From Hemerocallis citrina (taxonomy: Eukaryota > Streptophyta > Magnoliopsida > Asparagales > Asphodelaceae): DNA of 64,000 nucleotides. Positions 1 through 12,557 of this stretch are shown here, piece after piece. Positions within the stretch are counted from its first letter, which is position 1. Each line of letters begins with the position of its first letter. The stretch spans positions 1,552,501-1,616,500 of the forward strand of contig JACEHZ010000589.1 of assembly GCA_017893485.1 (NCBI GenBank), given 5' to 3'. Both the position numbers and the translations under genes were made by a program. Under the pieces are notes generated by a model. The model saw only the letters and a program-made list of their open reading frames with translations, made no database searches and had not been told where the DNA came from.

Positions 1-252
1 AAATCCGAACGTCGGTGTTTTTGTTTCAACTAAAATTAACAGAACATCAAAATCAAGAGGGTGACACTGGGACAGGGCAAAGCATCCAGTCAAATTATTA
101 GTATTTCTATTATCAATTATCACCTCACAATCGCATTCTCCCATTTTGAGCCCACTGGTTTGAGTTTTGGTCGAATTATTAGATTCTGACGGAATCTTTT
201 TCTTTGCCAATTTGAGTAAAACTGTAAATCCTGTTCCAGCAATTAATAATGA
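1..252. other. Flank left of Helitron-1, no gene seen
   Basis: AT-rich sequence with no convincing open frame. It is the flank beside the Helitron-1 3' terminus. The base next to that terminus is A on the + strand, which is T on the minus strand, as expected for a Helitron inserted between A and T. Confidence 0.6.
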
Positions 253-280
253 CTAGCAAGTGACCCCGCGCATGCGCGGG
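253..280 (-). other. Helitron-1 3' terminus: hairpin plus CTAG
   Basis: A perfect palindrome at 265-280 is followed on the minus strand by an 8-nt spacer and CTAG, then a flanking T. This is the Helitron rolling-circle terminator layout. Confidence 0.8.
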
Positions 281-1527
281 CACGGACATTGGACAATGAT
301 CAGAACAATTGGTTTACACGACGAAGAAAGAAGAAAAAATAATTGTATAAAAGTTTAATTGCACATAGAATTGAAGTCTATGAAAAACAAGATAACTCGA
401 AATCTTCTGTTAGGTGTGTTCGTGTGTTGGTTGTGTTTGTTTGTTTGAGCTTCAGGCGAACTTGGGAGCTTGACTGAAATTATAAAAAAGAAATCACACC
501 TATGTTTAAGGGAATATATCTGAAATAGTATGAAAAAGAAAGCCCAAATGGAATACGGCAACCATCCTATCATTGTACCTATAAATAATTTAATTAAATA
601 TCTAACATGTCAAGTCTACTACACTCATTCTAACGAACAACAAAATATTGAAATATCATATTATAGTCAAAAGAATTAGCTCTCTAGAAAATAGATAAAT
701 GAGAACATTACCTAATCGAATGATCGAATGGAGTAGAGTTCATATGACGAATGATAATATGAATTCACCTCACACGCACACAAAAAATGAAGTAAGATTC
801 CATCAACTATAAACTGATACAGTGCATTTAGATGACCTCAACAGCTATCTTTGTTACTAAACAATGAAAAGCTAACTTTGTTTCTAAATGATTAACCCAT
901 TATATGAATCTTGATTTATGGAAAACCACAAACTCTCGATGTATAACTCTGAAGTATAACAGATTCAATAAGTTAACTATTTAAAGCATAATTTATTTGT
1001 TTCCCAAACTTTTCGGTAAAAGAAATCGTACAAATCAAGTGAATTATAAAAAAGAACTTTCATAATAAGTTTATTTGTCATGTCTTCGAATATTTTATAG
1101 CAGTTGTAGCAAATATATAGTAGTTAACAAAATAGTAGAATATTCGAAGATCCAAGCAAAATGAGTTGTAGAGTTAGGTTTGAGATATGATGTACATCGC
1201 CAAAAAAGATTACATCTAAGAGTTTTCAAAATTATAAGCTTGTTGTATGGCATGGAATAACCAATATACTACATCATCCATGATGCATAGCTAAATAGCA
1301 TCGTCTTCTAAGAACTTTGTGATGCGCATAATGTATACTACAAACAATAGGTAGAGAAAGAAAAGTTACTAAAGAAGTGATTATGTAAGGTATAATATTG
1401 TGTAAGTATGCAAAGTTAACATTGAAGTTATTTTGGAGTGGTAAGAATTTAAGACTGGGAATATTAAAGAGTTGGAAGACAAGTTTTGTTTACTATAAAG
1501 TGAATTTAATTGATGTTGGGTATGTAC

Positions 1528-1612
1528 TTGCAGTTTGGGTGTAAAGTGCAGCTGGTCTTCATGTTTGCTACCAATTGATTCAATCCTTGAATGACAACAA
1601 TACCTATTCTTC
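1528..1612 (-). pseudogene. Candidate captured exon, unidentified
   Basis: On the minus strand an open stretch reads GIVVIQGLNQLVANMKTSC and is followed by a possible donor, GTACAT. The composition looks protein-like rather than random. I do not recognise the family and the acceptor side is uncertain. If real, it is another gene piece in Helitron-1. Confidence 0.3.
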
Positions 1613-3044
1613 TCTTTATTAATCACAAGAATACAGTTGTTTCATATATGTGTCACTACATACAAATACTGAAACAACAATGAGGGTGGGAATACAAAGC
1701 ATACTATCCTGACAAAATCCCTACATTATATAATTAGAAGTCAAGAGAAGAAGAAAATGCACATCCATTTGAACCTGGTAAGTTTCTCAACACATGGGAT
1801 GATCAACAAAGATTATTTGAATACTACTTTCACGCAATAAGCAACTACTTTGTGTGTGGGTGCCCTCACAAAAGTGGGTTGATTTGTATTGTACATATAA
1901 CTGATGAACAATAATTTGTTCTAGAGAAACATATGTAGCATATAGATAGAAGTTTGGCATTGATTACATAATATTAAACAAAAGTATGTGAAGCCACAAA
2001 ATCTAAATTATGTAAAATGACAATTTCTTGGTTGCAGTCTTCAAAACAACAAAAAACATTAAGAGAATGCTTTAACCTTACGTCACTATCATCGTGATGT
2101 AAGCTTTGCGAAGAAAATCATGAGACAAATGACTACATATCAGCAGAAAATTGTAGGATGTTCAGTTTTGAACCTAAATTCATGCATTTCATGATTAGGG
2201 ATAACTTTGTTTAAATTAAAAATAATAAGCAAACAATCATGAGAAATTAAAAGAAATTTTAAACACTATAATGTAACTAAATTTAGAACAAAACTAAGAA
2301 TCCATAATGTCAGCAACTCTCATTGGGTAAAGATCCGAGATTTACACAAGTAGTTATAAAACAGTATAAAACATAGAAACTTCTCTCAATATATATATAT
2401 ATATTAAAGACACTGTAATTAAATAAGGAATCTGATCATACCTTCATAGCATTTACATCTTGAATACCCAGAGATTGATTATAAAAGAGTGCAATGCTTG
2501 TTAAGGAAACGCAAAACACAGGTATTGGTAATGGGATGATAAATATATAATCAAAAGGAGAGAATAGATAGTTGATAAATGATTCTTTGTAGAGTAATAG
2601 TATTGATAATCCTACTTTATTAATAAACCTGAAAAATAAACTGAAGCTACACCTGAAAAATAAACTGAAGCTTCTTGCTTAATTTCCCTTAAAGTTAACC
2701 AATCACAAAGTTAACTAAACAAACATTGCCTTCAAATTATAGTTAGCAAATTCAATTGTCAAGTTGCCTCTTTTAGAGCCCAAATTCAACAAAGAAGTTG
2801 TCTGAATGAACTCCATAGTTCTAAAAAATCCTGTAAAGATACACATTCATTTCTGCTACAAAGTCTTAAGGTAGAGCAAAACATAAGCTCTAAGTGTTAC
2901 AAAAACACCCTCTTCGTTGGACAATATAACATGTGAGTTGCTAAATTGTTGTACAAATACTGAATGGCTGGCGAAATCAGTCTATGACTAAATTCTTAAA
3001 GCGCCAACTGTTCTCTATAAGCTAATACATTTCATTTGCATATC
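1613..3044. other. Helitron-1 interior without a clear gene
   Basis: AT-rich sequence. A weak minus-strand exon candidate ends at a GTATGA donor near 2440. The part just left of 3045 would be the 3' untranslated region of the captured ribonucleotide reductase gene. Nothing else is convincing. Confidence 0.4.
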
Positions 3045-3310
3045 TTAACTTCCGCAGGCCATACATTCTTCCCTATTTTTTCAAGGAACATGCAACTTCT
3101 GTCATTTTCACCTCCGGATTATCCTCCGCTGGCTTATCGTTCTGCATATAAATACCAACAAATTTTATTTTTGTCTGTATTTATAAAAACTTGGAAGATG
3201 TATAAAAAGGATTCTATAAATTTCACCTTAAACATAGAAGTATCCACCGTGAACTTGATCGCATCAGCCGCAGCACGTGTGCGCAGATAATACATACCAG
3301 TTTTAAGGCC
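3045..3310 (-). pseudogene. RNR1: Ribonucleotide reductase large subunit, last two exons (captured fragment)
   Basis: Minus-strand exon 3237-3310 lies between an AG acceptor and a GTGAAA donor and reads [20 protein letters not shown] and onward. This is the highly conserved C-terminal part of class I ribonucleotide reductase alpha subunits, which reduce ribonucleotides to deoxyribonucleotides for DNA synthesis. The next exon, 3045-3141, begins after a GCAG acceptor. It carries a low-complexity linker, then VACSLK, and in another frame the family's ECMACGS C-terminus with its redox cysteines and a TAA at 3045-3047. One extra A in an A run within this exon shifts the frame and creates an early TAG, so the tail is lost. 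None of the upstream ~700 residues is present. This is a captured, dead 3' fragment inside Helitron-1. Confidence 0.85.
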
Positions 3311-4191
3311 CTTTAGTAAAGAAATTTTGAGAAAGAATTAAGTATATTATCCATAAGGTATAAAAAATAAAGCGGCTTTAAATTATGAAGTTATGTTATA
3401 CCTTAGACTAAGCATAAAAGCGAAGCGAAGTTTAGCAAATAGGCCAGTTGTACGCTATAATTTACTTAAGCAAATAGGCCAAGCTGGTATGGAAAAAAGT
3501 GGTGGAATAAAGAAAGGAGCTTCAAACTGGTATAGTAGAGTCTTGCACATTATAGTTTACTTCAAAATACATAATGTCTAATTGACTGATCTATTTTTAG
3601 TAAAGAATATGATGCATAGCTTGATCTCGAAGACGAGTTACAACTCAAGATCGACTGTTTATAATATCATATGAAAACTGATAACTCTGGTATCGTTTAG
3701 CTGCCTTTGTGAATGGAGATAACTGGTGGCATGCATCCTTTCTTTGTAGCCGTACAAAAATTGATCAGTGTTGTACCCAATAGATCATTGGTGGCATTCA
3801 GGCATTAAAAGTGAAGATGAAACAAAAGCATCAAAAGTGCATTGGGTAAAAGAAGCTCCTTTCTTTATTCCACCACTTTAATGACAACTAACTTTTTTTT
3901 TCTGAGTTTTGATGGTTAACTGCAGCTTCTTTAAACCCCTGAACTCAGATCTGCAGAGGAGTTAAAGAAGTCTGGCTTTTAAGGCAGAAAAAGTTATAAA
4001 AAACTAATTAAAATGATACCATATGAAAGCTCACTTTCAGTAGAAATAATAAAGCGACAGTTGTCTTACACATTTCAAGGACTATTTAATAAACCCATTC
4101 GGTTGCAGCTGATTACAGAAAGAAACTACCAATGCATGCATAAAGGTCCGATGAAGACGATTTTAATGGTTAAAAAACAAAAAAAACTAAC
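3311..4191. other. Helitron-1 interior between the RNR1 and MRS2 pieces
   Basis: No coding exon recognised on either strand. It includes presumed intron sequence of the captured genes and their junction. Confidence 0.4.
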
Positions 4192-4377
4192 CTCAGCCTC
4201 CAGGCATTTACATGCGGATTCAAGACACATTTCAAGAGCTCTGAATTCAAAAGGCAGTACCTCGGCTCCTCCACCTTTACCAACATCAAGTGGCAGTCCA
4301 CGGATTTCTTCTGACGATTTACCACTTAAGCTAACCCTTGCCTTGCCCTCCCTTTGCATATTTTCATACTCTGCTGT
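4192..4377 (-). pseudogene. MRS2/CorA-type magnesium transporter, single exon (captured fragment)
   Basis: Minus-strand frame of 62 codons between an AG acceptor (TTGAAG) and a GTTAGT donor. It contains LPFEFRALEMCLESACKCLE, matching the conserved PFEFRALEVxLE motif of plant MRS2/MGT proteins, which move Mg2+ across organelle and plasma membranes. The hydrophilic stretch before it is the usual variable linker. The GMN selectivity motif and the two C-terminal membrane helices are not found nearby, nor are upstream exons, so this is one exon only. It is intact in frame but cannot make a transporter. It lies in the same orientation as the other captured pieces of Helitron-1. Confidence 0.82.
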
Positions 4378-5633
4378 CTTCAAATTAAACAACCCTTAAA
4401 TCAACTGAAACTAAGCTGATTCGAGCATACAGTATACACTTAATTAAGAGAAAACAGAATAAACAGTTTTATAAAACCAGAGCAGAAGCATTGTCATTCG
4501 TAATAATGTCAAAATCGTAGAAATAACAGTATAAATTCACCACATCTTCTTCTTCTTCTTCTTCTTCTTCTTCTTCTTCTTCTTCTTCTATTTTTTGTTG
4601 TTGTTGTCATTTTCGTGAATTCCGTTGACTTTATTTACAGATTCATTTCATGATTTTTTTTATAGAATAAAGATGACATCGTCATCGCCTCATTAATGAA
4701 AGATTAACAAAACAAAGTAGAACATATTACATTGCAGCTAAATGAAACCCAAACACAATTCAAAACGACAAATACATACTAATACATCAATGACTGAAAT
4801 GAAGATGCAGATAAAGCATTATCATCATCAATGAATATGATACTTAATTGTATTCGAACTCAACAATGGATATGATACATAGGGATCATTAAGGGATACT
4901 GACCTAATTTAGTTAGGGATTAAGCGTAGGTGCAAACAGGAGACGTCAACAATGTTTCAGTTAAAATCTCAATCAACATGATCTTGTGCAAATTAATAAA
5001 TCATGGAAGTAAACTAATTAAAGGGATGCTAATTGATGCCTAAATGAGTTGAAAAAAGTTTAGACTTTAAGCCTGAATTCAGACAGGAAAAAGTTACAGA
5101 AAATGAGTTAAAGTTTCATTGAACAAAGAACTATGTCACAAAATAGCTTAGCAGTAATAATAAACTAAGAACACCGACGTCCTTATCTGTCCAGATTTCA
5201 TAAGGTATCAAGATAAGTATCAATTAAGTCTTATCCCGAAACTGGTTAGAAGTATGGAAACTACAAACTATAAATCTCAGTATTACGATGTATATTTTTA
5301 CGATTTGAATGCAACTCGGAGAAGTAGTATCGTTAGTTGTTTAAAGAAAAGGCTTGCAAGAATTTGTCAACAATAAGTTTATGCAGAAAGGTATCCAGTC
5401 AATACTATTGATGTAGCCTATATAGCAAGAAAAGGAGGATATTGTAAACTAAAACAAATCAAGAAAGCTACGTTGAATAGGAACATTAGCTTAATTTATT
5501 GACACTGGTTCAACACAGAGATAATGGGTTTCAACCAGAATTATTGGATCATACTAATCCTCGTATGTGAATTTTTATCAATCCAATTTGCATCTATTAA
5601 TATAAAGTGACAACCACAGCGAATAAATCCGAA
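4378..5633. other. Helitron-1 interior, no gene; includes a (TCT)n microsatellite
   Basis: No exon recognised. A (TCT)n microsatellite of about 15 units lies at 4545-4589. The right end carries the TATAT target (5634-5638) used by the Copia element. Confidence 0.5.
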
Positions 5634-5638
5634 TATAT

Positions 5639-6742
5639 TGTTACAAGTAATGTTTACAAAATTTCTTTTACAAAGAAAGATAGAGAGGCACAAGAAAACC
5701 GAGAAGGGAACAGAGGAGGGAAATCCGAAAGAAAAAGAAAAGGAAAATAAATTAATCAACTTACAGTAAGCAAATGAAAAATTACAAGTCCAAGAAAGCC
5801 GAGGCCTGTGTATCACACAGTATCCTTAAAACAGATTGCGCCTCTCTCCGGTTGCTGGATTGAACGGAGGCGTCTGTCTCCCAGGATGCAACGACTTGGA
5901 GCGATCCCGTAGGCACCACGTATCACTCCCGAACCGAGTACAAGCGCTTGAACCTATCACCTGACTTACCAACGACAGAAGGACGGACGAACAGTACAGA
6001 AGAGAAGGAGAGAATAGGATCTGGTTTGTGCAGGGAAGAAAGTAAGGGGAAGACCTCTATTTATAGAGCCTGGGTTAGACAAGGCATTAACAGCCTTCAT
6101 TGTAACGGCAGACAAGGCATTAACAGCCTTCATTGTAACGGCAGACAAGGCATTAACAGCCTTTAACAGCCTTCACTGTAACGGCAGACAGTGAATTGAA
6201 TGCCTTCAGCGTAACGGCAGACAAAATATTAAATACAGCACTGAAACGGCAGACAGAACCGTTTCTGCATTCATTTCAGCCGTTACAAAAAGAAAACTGT
6301 AGCAAAAGGTGGCTCTGCACGGGGTGGGATCAAATCGGTCCGGCATTCGTGTCCGCAGGTCGTGCGGGCGCACACAAGTCGCATGTAAACCGGTCCGTAA
6401 TTTGCACCCCCCCCCCTGCGCGCGCGAGAGAGAGCCTTTCTTCTAGCCATCTTACAATGCTTAGAAGGAGATTACTATATATCCTCTTCTATTTCCTTTG
6501 TTATTTCCGATGTGGGACTATGTTCCCTTAACCCATCTTCAAGAATGAAAACATCTCACTTTGAGAGACAATTTCTCATTCACCCCTTAACCGATTTTAG
6601 CGAACCAATATATGATTTTGATCTACTCACGAAGGAGAACACAAATCAATCAAGATCTCTCAATAATTCATTGAGGATCTTACTCAAAAAATTGCTCAAA
6701 AATCGGTTCGAAAATGGTGTCTAAAACACTCATTTTCTAACA
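5639..6742 (-). repeat. Copia-1 3' LTR
   Basis: About 1104 bp, TG...CA. A TATA box, CTATAAATAG, lies at 6057-6066 on the minus strand. Upstream of it in transcription direction (6078-6250) are several imperfect ~33-bp repeats containing TAACGG. It also holds a C run of nine near 6410, against six in the other LTR. Confidence 0.93.
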
Positions 6743-7343
6743 ATCCCCACATGAATGAAAATTGACGACCACAGACTGACACGACAGACTGACACGACGG
6801 ACTGACCCGACAGACTTGGTGATAGAATTCAACGATTGATTTCTGCATAGGATAGGTAGGTGTTACCCTTTGAACCTTCCCTTATGAAAATATGTTTACT
6901 TTACTAACTAAACAGTAGACGCGATGTCTTTGAACTGTTCTGCCATTTGTGTAAACGATGACATATCTCACACAGAAATCTTTCTAACGCTTTTTCAGTT
7001 CTCACTGTTATGTTCGTTTTGGCCATGAACATACGCCTGGTTCTGCAAGATTTTAACAGGAATATTGCCCTATATTATTCCCTTGGAAGCGGCCCTTCTT
7101 CCATCTTACATAGGTGATTTCTTACTTAAGAGTAACCCGCATTACTCTGCTCGGATATCCGACGCATAAGAATCATTAAAAGCCTAGCTTAACCTGTTAC
7201 CTTGCGGGCATCACTGTTTCATTATAGGAATGGACATGGAAAATCCCCACAGTGATCTAACTTGGTCTTTACAATTTAGTTGTCCCTTTGAACCTAGATC
7301 TTGGGATCTCCAGTCAACTAGGTTGGGTTTCCATTGTATCGAC
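6743..7343 (-). other. Copia-1 3' untranslated region
   Basis: About 600 bp between the polyprotein stop and the 3' LTR. It contains a short tandem repeat of GACTGACACGACA type at 6774-6815 and no open frame of note. Confidence 0.7.
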
Positions 7344-10300
7344 TTATTCTTTCATGGGCTTTAGTCCCATTCCCCTCGATGATTTATCAACTAACTCTCT
7401 GTTTAACCCTTTGGTTAGTGGATCCGCAATGTTATCTTTTGACTTTACATAGTCCACAGAGATAACCCCAGTAGAGAGTAGTTGTCTAATGGTATTATGT
7501 CTTCGACGAATATGTCTAGATTTACCATTATACATATTGCTCTGTGCTCTACAAATTGCAGATTGACTATCTGAATGTATGCAGATTGGAGGCACAGGCT
7601 TCGTCCACCGTGGAATATCCTCAAGGAAGTGGCGTAACCATTCAGCCTCTTCCCCACATTTGTCTAATGCGATAAATTCAGATTCCATCGTGGATTTAGC
7701 GATCACTGTTTGTTTCGAGGATTTCCAAGAAACTGCTGCACCACCTAGTGTAAACACATAGCCACTAGTGGATTTTGAATTATCACTCGATATCCAGTTC
7801 GCATCACTGTATCCTTCAAGTACAGCCGGATATCTCGTATAGTGCAGCCCGTAGTTACGAGTAAAACGCAAGTACTTTAGTACTCTTATAATTGCTTGCC
7901 AATGCTCGCTTCCAGGATTACTCGTGTATCTGCTTAGTTTACTTACTGCATAGGCTATGTCTGGTCTTGTACAACTCATTAAGTACATTAGACTGCCTAT
8001 GATTCTAGAGTATTCTACTTGAGAAATACTCTCCCCTTTATTCTTGGATAAGTGTAAAGTTAGATCTATTGGAGTTCTCGCAATTCCAGAATTATTTTTA
8101 TCAAATTTTCCAAGAATATTGTCAACATAATGTGACTGGCTTAAAATAAGCTCGTCTGATGTTCTTGTGATTTTAATTCCCAATATAACATCAGCTAGTC
8201 CCATGTCTTTCATGTCAAACCTCGAGTTTAACATGTTTTTAACAGATTTAATTATCTGATCATTGCTTCCAATAATAAGCATGTCATCTACATACAAACA
8301 TATAATGACATATCCATCTTCTGTGTCTTTGACATATACACATTTGTCACATTCATTGATCTTGAAGCCATTTGTCATCATGACATTATCAAATTTTTCA
8401 TGCCACTGTTTTGGAGCTTGTTTCAAGCCATATAATGACTTCACCAGTTTACACACTTTCTTTTCATGTCCTGGAGATGAAAAACCCTCAGGTTGTTCCA
8501 TGTAGATTTCTTCATCTAAATCTCCATTAAGAAAAGCTGTTTTTACATCCATTTGATGTACTTCAAGATTGCGTAGAGCTGCTACGGCAAGTACCATCCT
8601 AATGAAATTTATTCTCGTCACAGGAGAATATGTATCAAAGTAATCAAGACCTTCTTTTTGTTTATAACCTTTAATTACAAGTCTTGCCTTGTATTTATCA
8701 ATTGATCCATCATGTTTTATTTTTCTCTTGAAGATCCACTTGGAACCCAAAGGTTTACTACCTGGTGGAAGATCCACTAGTTCCCAAGTATGGTTTTGCA
8801 AGATAGAATCAATTTCACTCTTGATGGCTTCTTTCCATTGAGGACCATCACTAGAGTTCACTGCTTCCTTGAAGGTTTGGGGTTCTTCTTCAAGCATAAA
8901 AGTCAAGAAATTCGGACCAAAAGATTTTTCCGTTCTTGTTCTTTTACTGCGTCGAGGTTCCTCCTCGACTTCTTCATTTTGGTCTTCACTATCTTCACTG
9001 ATAGTCTCATGTGTTCGTTTGGAGGAACTTGCTTCCTCCTTTGACTTACATGGAAATACATCTTCAAAGAACGATGCATTTCTAGATTCCATTATCGTGT
9101 TCTTTGATATCTCAGTGATATCGGATTTGTACACCAAGAACCGATAGGCACTACTGTTAAGTGCATAACCAATGAAAATACAATCAACTGTTTTTGGTCC
9201 TATTTTCATTCTCTTAGGTGGGGGTACTACCACCTTGGCAAGACATCCCCACATTCGCAAGTAATTGTAGGATGGCTTTCTTCCTTTCCATAATTCATAT
9301 GGAGTTTTATCTTCTTTCCTTTTGGGCACCTTATTCAAAAGGTAGTTAGCTGAAAGAATAGCTTCTCCCCACAAGTTTGGTGGTAAACCAGAACTTATTA
9401 ACATCGCATTCATCATCTCTTTCAATGTACGATTCTTTCTCTCAGCAACACCGTTGGACTGAGGAGAATAAGGCGCTGTGGTTTCATGTATAATCCCATG
9501 CTTAGCACATGTGTCAGCAAATGGTGATTCATACTCTCCACCTCGGTCGCTTCTTAGCGCCTTAATTTTCTTATTGAGTTGATTTTCAACCTCATTTTTA
9601 TAGAGAATAAATTTCTCTATAGCTTCATCTTTGCTTTTAAGCAAGTATACATAGCAATATTTTGTGCTATCATCTATGAAGGTAATAAAATATTTATTAC
9701 CACCTCTTGTTTGTATCATTTTCAAATCACAAATATCAGTGTGAATTAGATCAAGTGGTTCGGTGTTTCTTTCAACACTTTTAAATGATGATCTTGTTAG
9801 TTTTGCCTCAACACAAGTTTCACATTTGTGTTTGAAATCAATTTGGAACGTTGGTATGTGATTCAAGTTAATTAGTCTTCGCAAAGTATCATAATTAACA
9901 TGTCCTAGTCTACCATGCCATAAATTGGAAGACTCAAGCAAATAAGTAGAAGAGCTAGCTTTATTCATATTATTGACCATGGTCATTACATTGAGTTTGA
10001 ACATTCCACCACTCATATATCCTCTACCAACATACATTCCACTTTTAGACAAAACAAATTTATTCGACTCGAACACTAAACGAAAACCGTGGTTATTAAG
10101 CAACGAACCAGATACCAGGTTCTTACGGATTTCAGGAACATATGCAACATTGTTCAGAGTCAGTTCCTTTCCAGAAGTCATCTTCAAGATCACCTTGCCT
10201 TGGCCCTTTATTTCTGAAGTAGCCGAGTTCTCCATAAACATTTTCTCCCCATTCTCTAATGGTTCGAAAGTGGAGAACATACTTCTATTGGAGCACACAT

Positions 10301-11339
10301 GTCGAGTAGCTCCAGTGTCAATCCACCACTCCTTCGGGTTTGAACCTAACATATTCACTTCTGATATCACAGCTGAGAGGTTGATATCGGAGACATCTTG
10401 AGCAATTCCTTGAACCAAGTTTGCTTCTCTGTTCCTGTTCCTCTTGGGAAGTCTGCATTCAGTGGACTTGTGACCCATTTTGTCACAATTGAAGCACTTG
10501 CCTTGGAACTTTGGCTTCTTGGAGATTCCTCCCTTAGGCCCCAACTTCGGACCCTTATTGTTATGCTTGTTGGAACGTTGTTTATGTTCCATTACATTTG
10601 CCTTAGCTGCATGGCTGAGGAGTCTAACTTTTTCAGATCCCCTATTGTCTTCTTCAATACGAAGCCTGACAATGAGATCTTCAATGCCCATTTCTTTTCG
10701 CTTATGCTTTAGGTAATTCTTAAAGTCTTTCCAACCTTGTGGTAATTTTTCAATTATACAAGCCACTTGGAAACTTTCACTTAAGTTCATACCTTCAGCA
10801 TGAATCTCATGCAAGATTAGTTGTAGTTCTTGAACTTGACTGATTACTGTTTTAGAATCTACCATTTTATAGTCCAGGAAGCGGCCCACAATGAATTTCT
10901 TGGTGCCGGCATCCTCAGTTTTATATTTATGTTCTAGTGATTCCCAAAGTTCTTTAGCTATTCTTTTGTCAATGTAAACATTATACAAAGAGTCGGCTAA
11001 TCCGTTCATTATGTAATTTCTACACAAGTAATCAGCATTTTTCCAAGCATCCACAGCGGCAATGACTTGGTTATCCTGCTCATCTTTCTTAAGATCTGGA
11101 GCATCTTCGTTCAAGAACCTTGCAAGATTCAGTGTGGTCAGATAGAACATCATCTTCTGTTGCCACCTCTTAAAGTTCTGCCCGTTGAACTTCTCAGGTT
11201 TCTCCCCATGGGAGACTGAGACAGGTACAACGGTGGGCATTGGCACTCGTGCCGCAGCAGCAATCGGTTCTTGCGTTGTATCAACAACCGGCACATAGAC
11301 CGTTTCAGATACAACAGCATTGTCCAATGCAGTAGTCAT
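7344..11339 (-). CDS. Copia Gag-Pol polyprotein
   Basis: One open frame of about 1,331 codons from the ATG at 11339, chosen because the protein there begins [10 protein letters not shown] in the usual Gag style. The frame stays open for 33 codons further upstream with unlikely sequence. Domain order: Gag (UBN2-like), zinc knuckle [14 protein letters not shown], aspartic protease DTGA, integrase HHCC then the D-D-E core ([23 protein letters not shown]), reverse transcriptase with LYVDDM, RNase H with GYSDANW and [13 protein letters not shown]. Every catalytic motif I looked for is present and there is no internal stop. The products package the RNA, copy it and integrate it. Together with the close LTRs, this copy looks recently active. 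A point loss not visible by eye remains possible. Confidence 0.95.
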   Translation of the reverse strand: MTTALDNAVVSETVYVPVVDTTQEPIAAAARVPMPTVVPVSVSHGEKPEKFNGQNFKRWQQKMMFYLTTLNLARFLNEDAPDLKKDEQDNQVIAAVDAWKNADYLCRNYIMNGLADSLYNVYIDKRIAKELWESLEHKYKTEDAGTKKFIVGRFLDYKMVDSKTVISQVQELQLILHEIHAEGMNLSESFQVACIIEKLPQGWKDFKNYLKHKRKEMGIEDLIVRLRIEEDNRGSEKVRLLSHAAKANVMEHKQRSNKHNNKGPKLGPKGGISKKPKFQGKCFNCDKMGHKSTECRLPKRNRNREANLVQGIAQDVSDINLSAVISEVNMLGSNPKEWWIDTGATRHVCSNRSMFSTFEPLENGEKMFMENSATSEIKGQGKVILKMTSGKELTLNNVAYVPEIRKNLVSGSLLNNHGFRLVFESNKFVLSKSGMYVGRGYMSGGMFKLNVMTMVNNMNKASSSTYLLESSNLWHGRLGHVNYDTLRRLINLNHIPTFQIDFKHKCETCVEAKLTRSSFKSVERNTEPLDLIHTDICDLKMIQTRGGNKYFITFIDDSTKYCYVYLLKSKDEAIEKFILYKNEVENQLNKKIKALRSDRGGEYESPFADTCAKHGIIHETTAPYSPQSNGVAERKNRTLKEMMNAMLISSGLPPNLWGEAILSANYLLNKVPKRKEDKTPYELWKGRKPSYNYLRMWGCLAKVVVPPPKRMKIGPKTVDCIFIGYALNSSAYRFLVYKSDITEISKNTIMESRNASFFEDVFPCKSKEEASSSKRTHETISEDSEDQNEEVEEEPRRSKRTRTEKSFGPNFLTFMLEEEPQTFKEAVNSSDGPQWKEAIKSEIDSILQNHTWELVDLPPGSKPLGSKWIFKRKIKHDGSIDKYKARLVIKGYKQKEGLDYFDTYSPVTRINFIRMVLAVAALRNLEVHQMDVKTAFLNGDLDEEIYMEQPEGFSSPGHEKKVCKLVKSLYGLKQAPKQWHEKFDNVMMTNGFKINECDKCVYVKDTEDGYVIICLYVDDMLIIGSNDQIIKSVKNMLNSRFDMKDMGLADVILGIKITRTSDELILSQSHYVDNILGKFDKNNSGIARTPIDLTLHLSKNKGESISQVEYSRIIGSLMYLMSCTRPDIAYAVSKLSRYTSNPGSEHWQAIIRVLKYLRFTRNYGLHYTRYPAVLEGYSDANWISSDNSKSTSGYVFTLGGAAVSWKSSKQTVIAKSTMESEFIALDKCGEEAEWLRHFLEDIPRWTKPVPPICIHSDSQSAICRAQSNMYNGKSRHIRRRHNTIRQLLSTGVISVDYVKSKDNIADPLTKGLNRELVDKSSRGMGLKPMKE

Positions 11340-11451
11340 CGTGAATCTGAAATTTACACAACACGAGTGTAAGTTTTCCAGATAAAAGAAATAAAAAGAA
11401 AAACCGTGCCTCAAAATCGAAAATGAAAGAAATCGCAATATGTTTTAAGTT
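11340..11451 (-). promoter_or_regulatory. Copia-1 leader without a recognisable tRNA primer-binding site
   Basis: Only 112 nt separate the 5' LTR from the Gag ATG. The minus strand just after the LTR reads AACTTAAAACATATTGCG, which does not match the initiator-Met primer site TGGTATCAGAGC. A possible splice acceptor, AAATTTCAG, lies just before the ATG. A strong donor-like ACTGTAAGT occurs inside the LTR near 11575. Confidence 0.5.
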
Positions 11452-12552
11452 TGTTACAAGTAATGTTTACAAAATTTCTTTTACAAAGAAAGATAGAGAG
11501 GCACAGGAAAACCGAGAAGGGAACAGAGGAGGGAAATCCGAAAGAAAAAGAAAAGGAAAATAAATTAATCAACTTACAGTAAGCAAATGAAAAATTACAA
11601 GTCCAAGAAAGCCGAGGCCTGTGTATCACACAGTATCCTTAAAACAGATTGCGCCTCTCTCCAGTTGCTAGATTGAACGGAGGCATCTGTCTCCCAGGAT
11701 GCAACGACTTGGAGCGATCCCGTAGGCACCACGTATCACTCCCGAACCGAGTACAAGCGCTTGAACCTATCACCTGACTTACCAACGACAGAAGGACGGA
11801 CGAACAGTACAGAAGAGAAGGAGAGAATAGGATCTGGTTTGTGCAGGGAAGAAAGTAAGGGGAAGACCTCTATTTATAGAGCCTGGGTTAGACAAGGCAT
11901 TAACAGCCTTCATTGTAATGGCAGACAAGGCATTAACAGCCTTCATTGTAACGGCAGACAAGGCATTAACAGCCTTTAACAGCCTTCACTGTAACGGCAG
12001 ACAGTGAATTGAATGCCTTCAGCGTAACGGCAGACAAAATATTAAATACAGCACTGAAACGGCAGACAGAACCATTTCTGCATTCATTTCAGCCGTTACA
12101 AAAAGAAAATTGTAGCAAAAGGTGGCTCTGCACGGGGTGGGATCAAATCGGTCCGGCATTCGTGTCCGCAGGTCGTGCGGGCGCACACAAGTCGCATGTA
12201 AACCGGTCCGTGATTTGCACCCCCCCTGCGCGCGCGAGAGAGAGCCTCTCTTCTAGCCATCTTACAATGCTTAGAAGGAGATTACTATATATCCTCTTCT
12301 ATTTCCTTTGTTATTTCCGATGTGGGACTATGTTCCCTTAACCCATCTTCAAGAATGAAAACATCTCACTTTGAGAGACAATTTCTCATTCACCCCTTAA
12401 CCGATTTTAGCGAACCAATATATGATTTTGATCTACTCACGAAGGAGAACACAAATCAATCAAGATCTCTCAATAATTCATTGAGGATCTTACTCAAAAA
12501 ATTGCTCAAAAATCGATTCGAAAATGGTGTCTAAAACACTCATTTTCTAACA
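11452..12552 (-). repeat. Copia-1 5' LTR
   Basis: About 1101 bp, TG...CA, nearly identical to 5639-6742. TATA box at 11870-11879 on the minus strand, with TAACGG-containing repeats at 11891-12063 upstream of it in transcription direction. Confidence 0.93.
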
Positions 12553-12557
12553 TATAT

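Larger units (their letters stand above)
5639..12552 (-). mobile_element. Copia-1: nearly intact Ty1-copia retrotransposon
   Basis: Direct repeats of about 1.1 kb at 5639-6742 and 11452-12552 begin TG and end CA. The 5-bp sequence TATAT flanks both sides (5634-5638 and 12553-12557) as a target-site duplication. One uninterrupted Gag-Pol frame runs on the minus strand, so the right LTR is the 5' LTR. Aligning the LTRs by eye gives about ten substitutions, all transitions, plus one 3-bp change in a C run: roughly 1% divergence. A purine-rich GTGGGGAT lies just upstream of the 3' LTR on the minus strand. The order protease, integrase, RT, RNase H marks it as Copia. The lineage is not settled. 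Confidence 0.95.

Noticed and set aside
5948..6166. Repeat-containing + strand frame with a GRQGINSLHCN-type repeat
   Set aside because: It is the antisense reading of the tandem repeats in the Copia-1 LTR and recurs in the other LTR.
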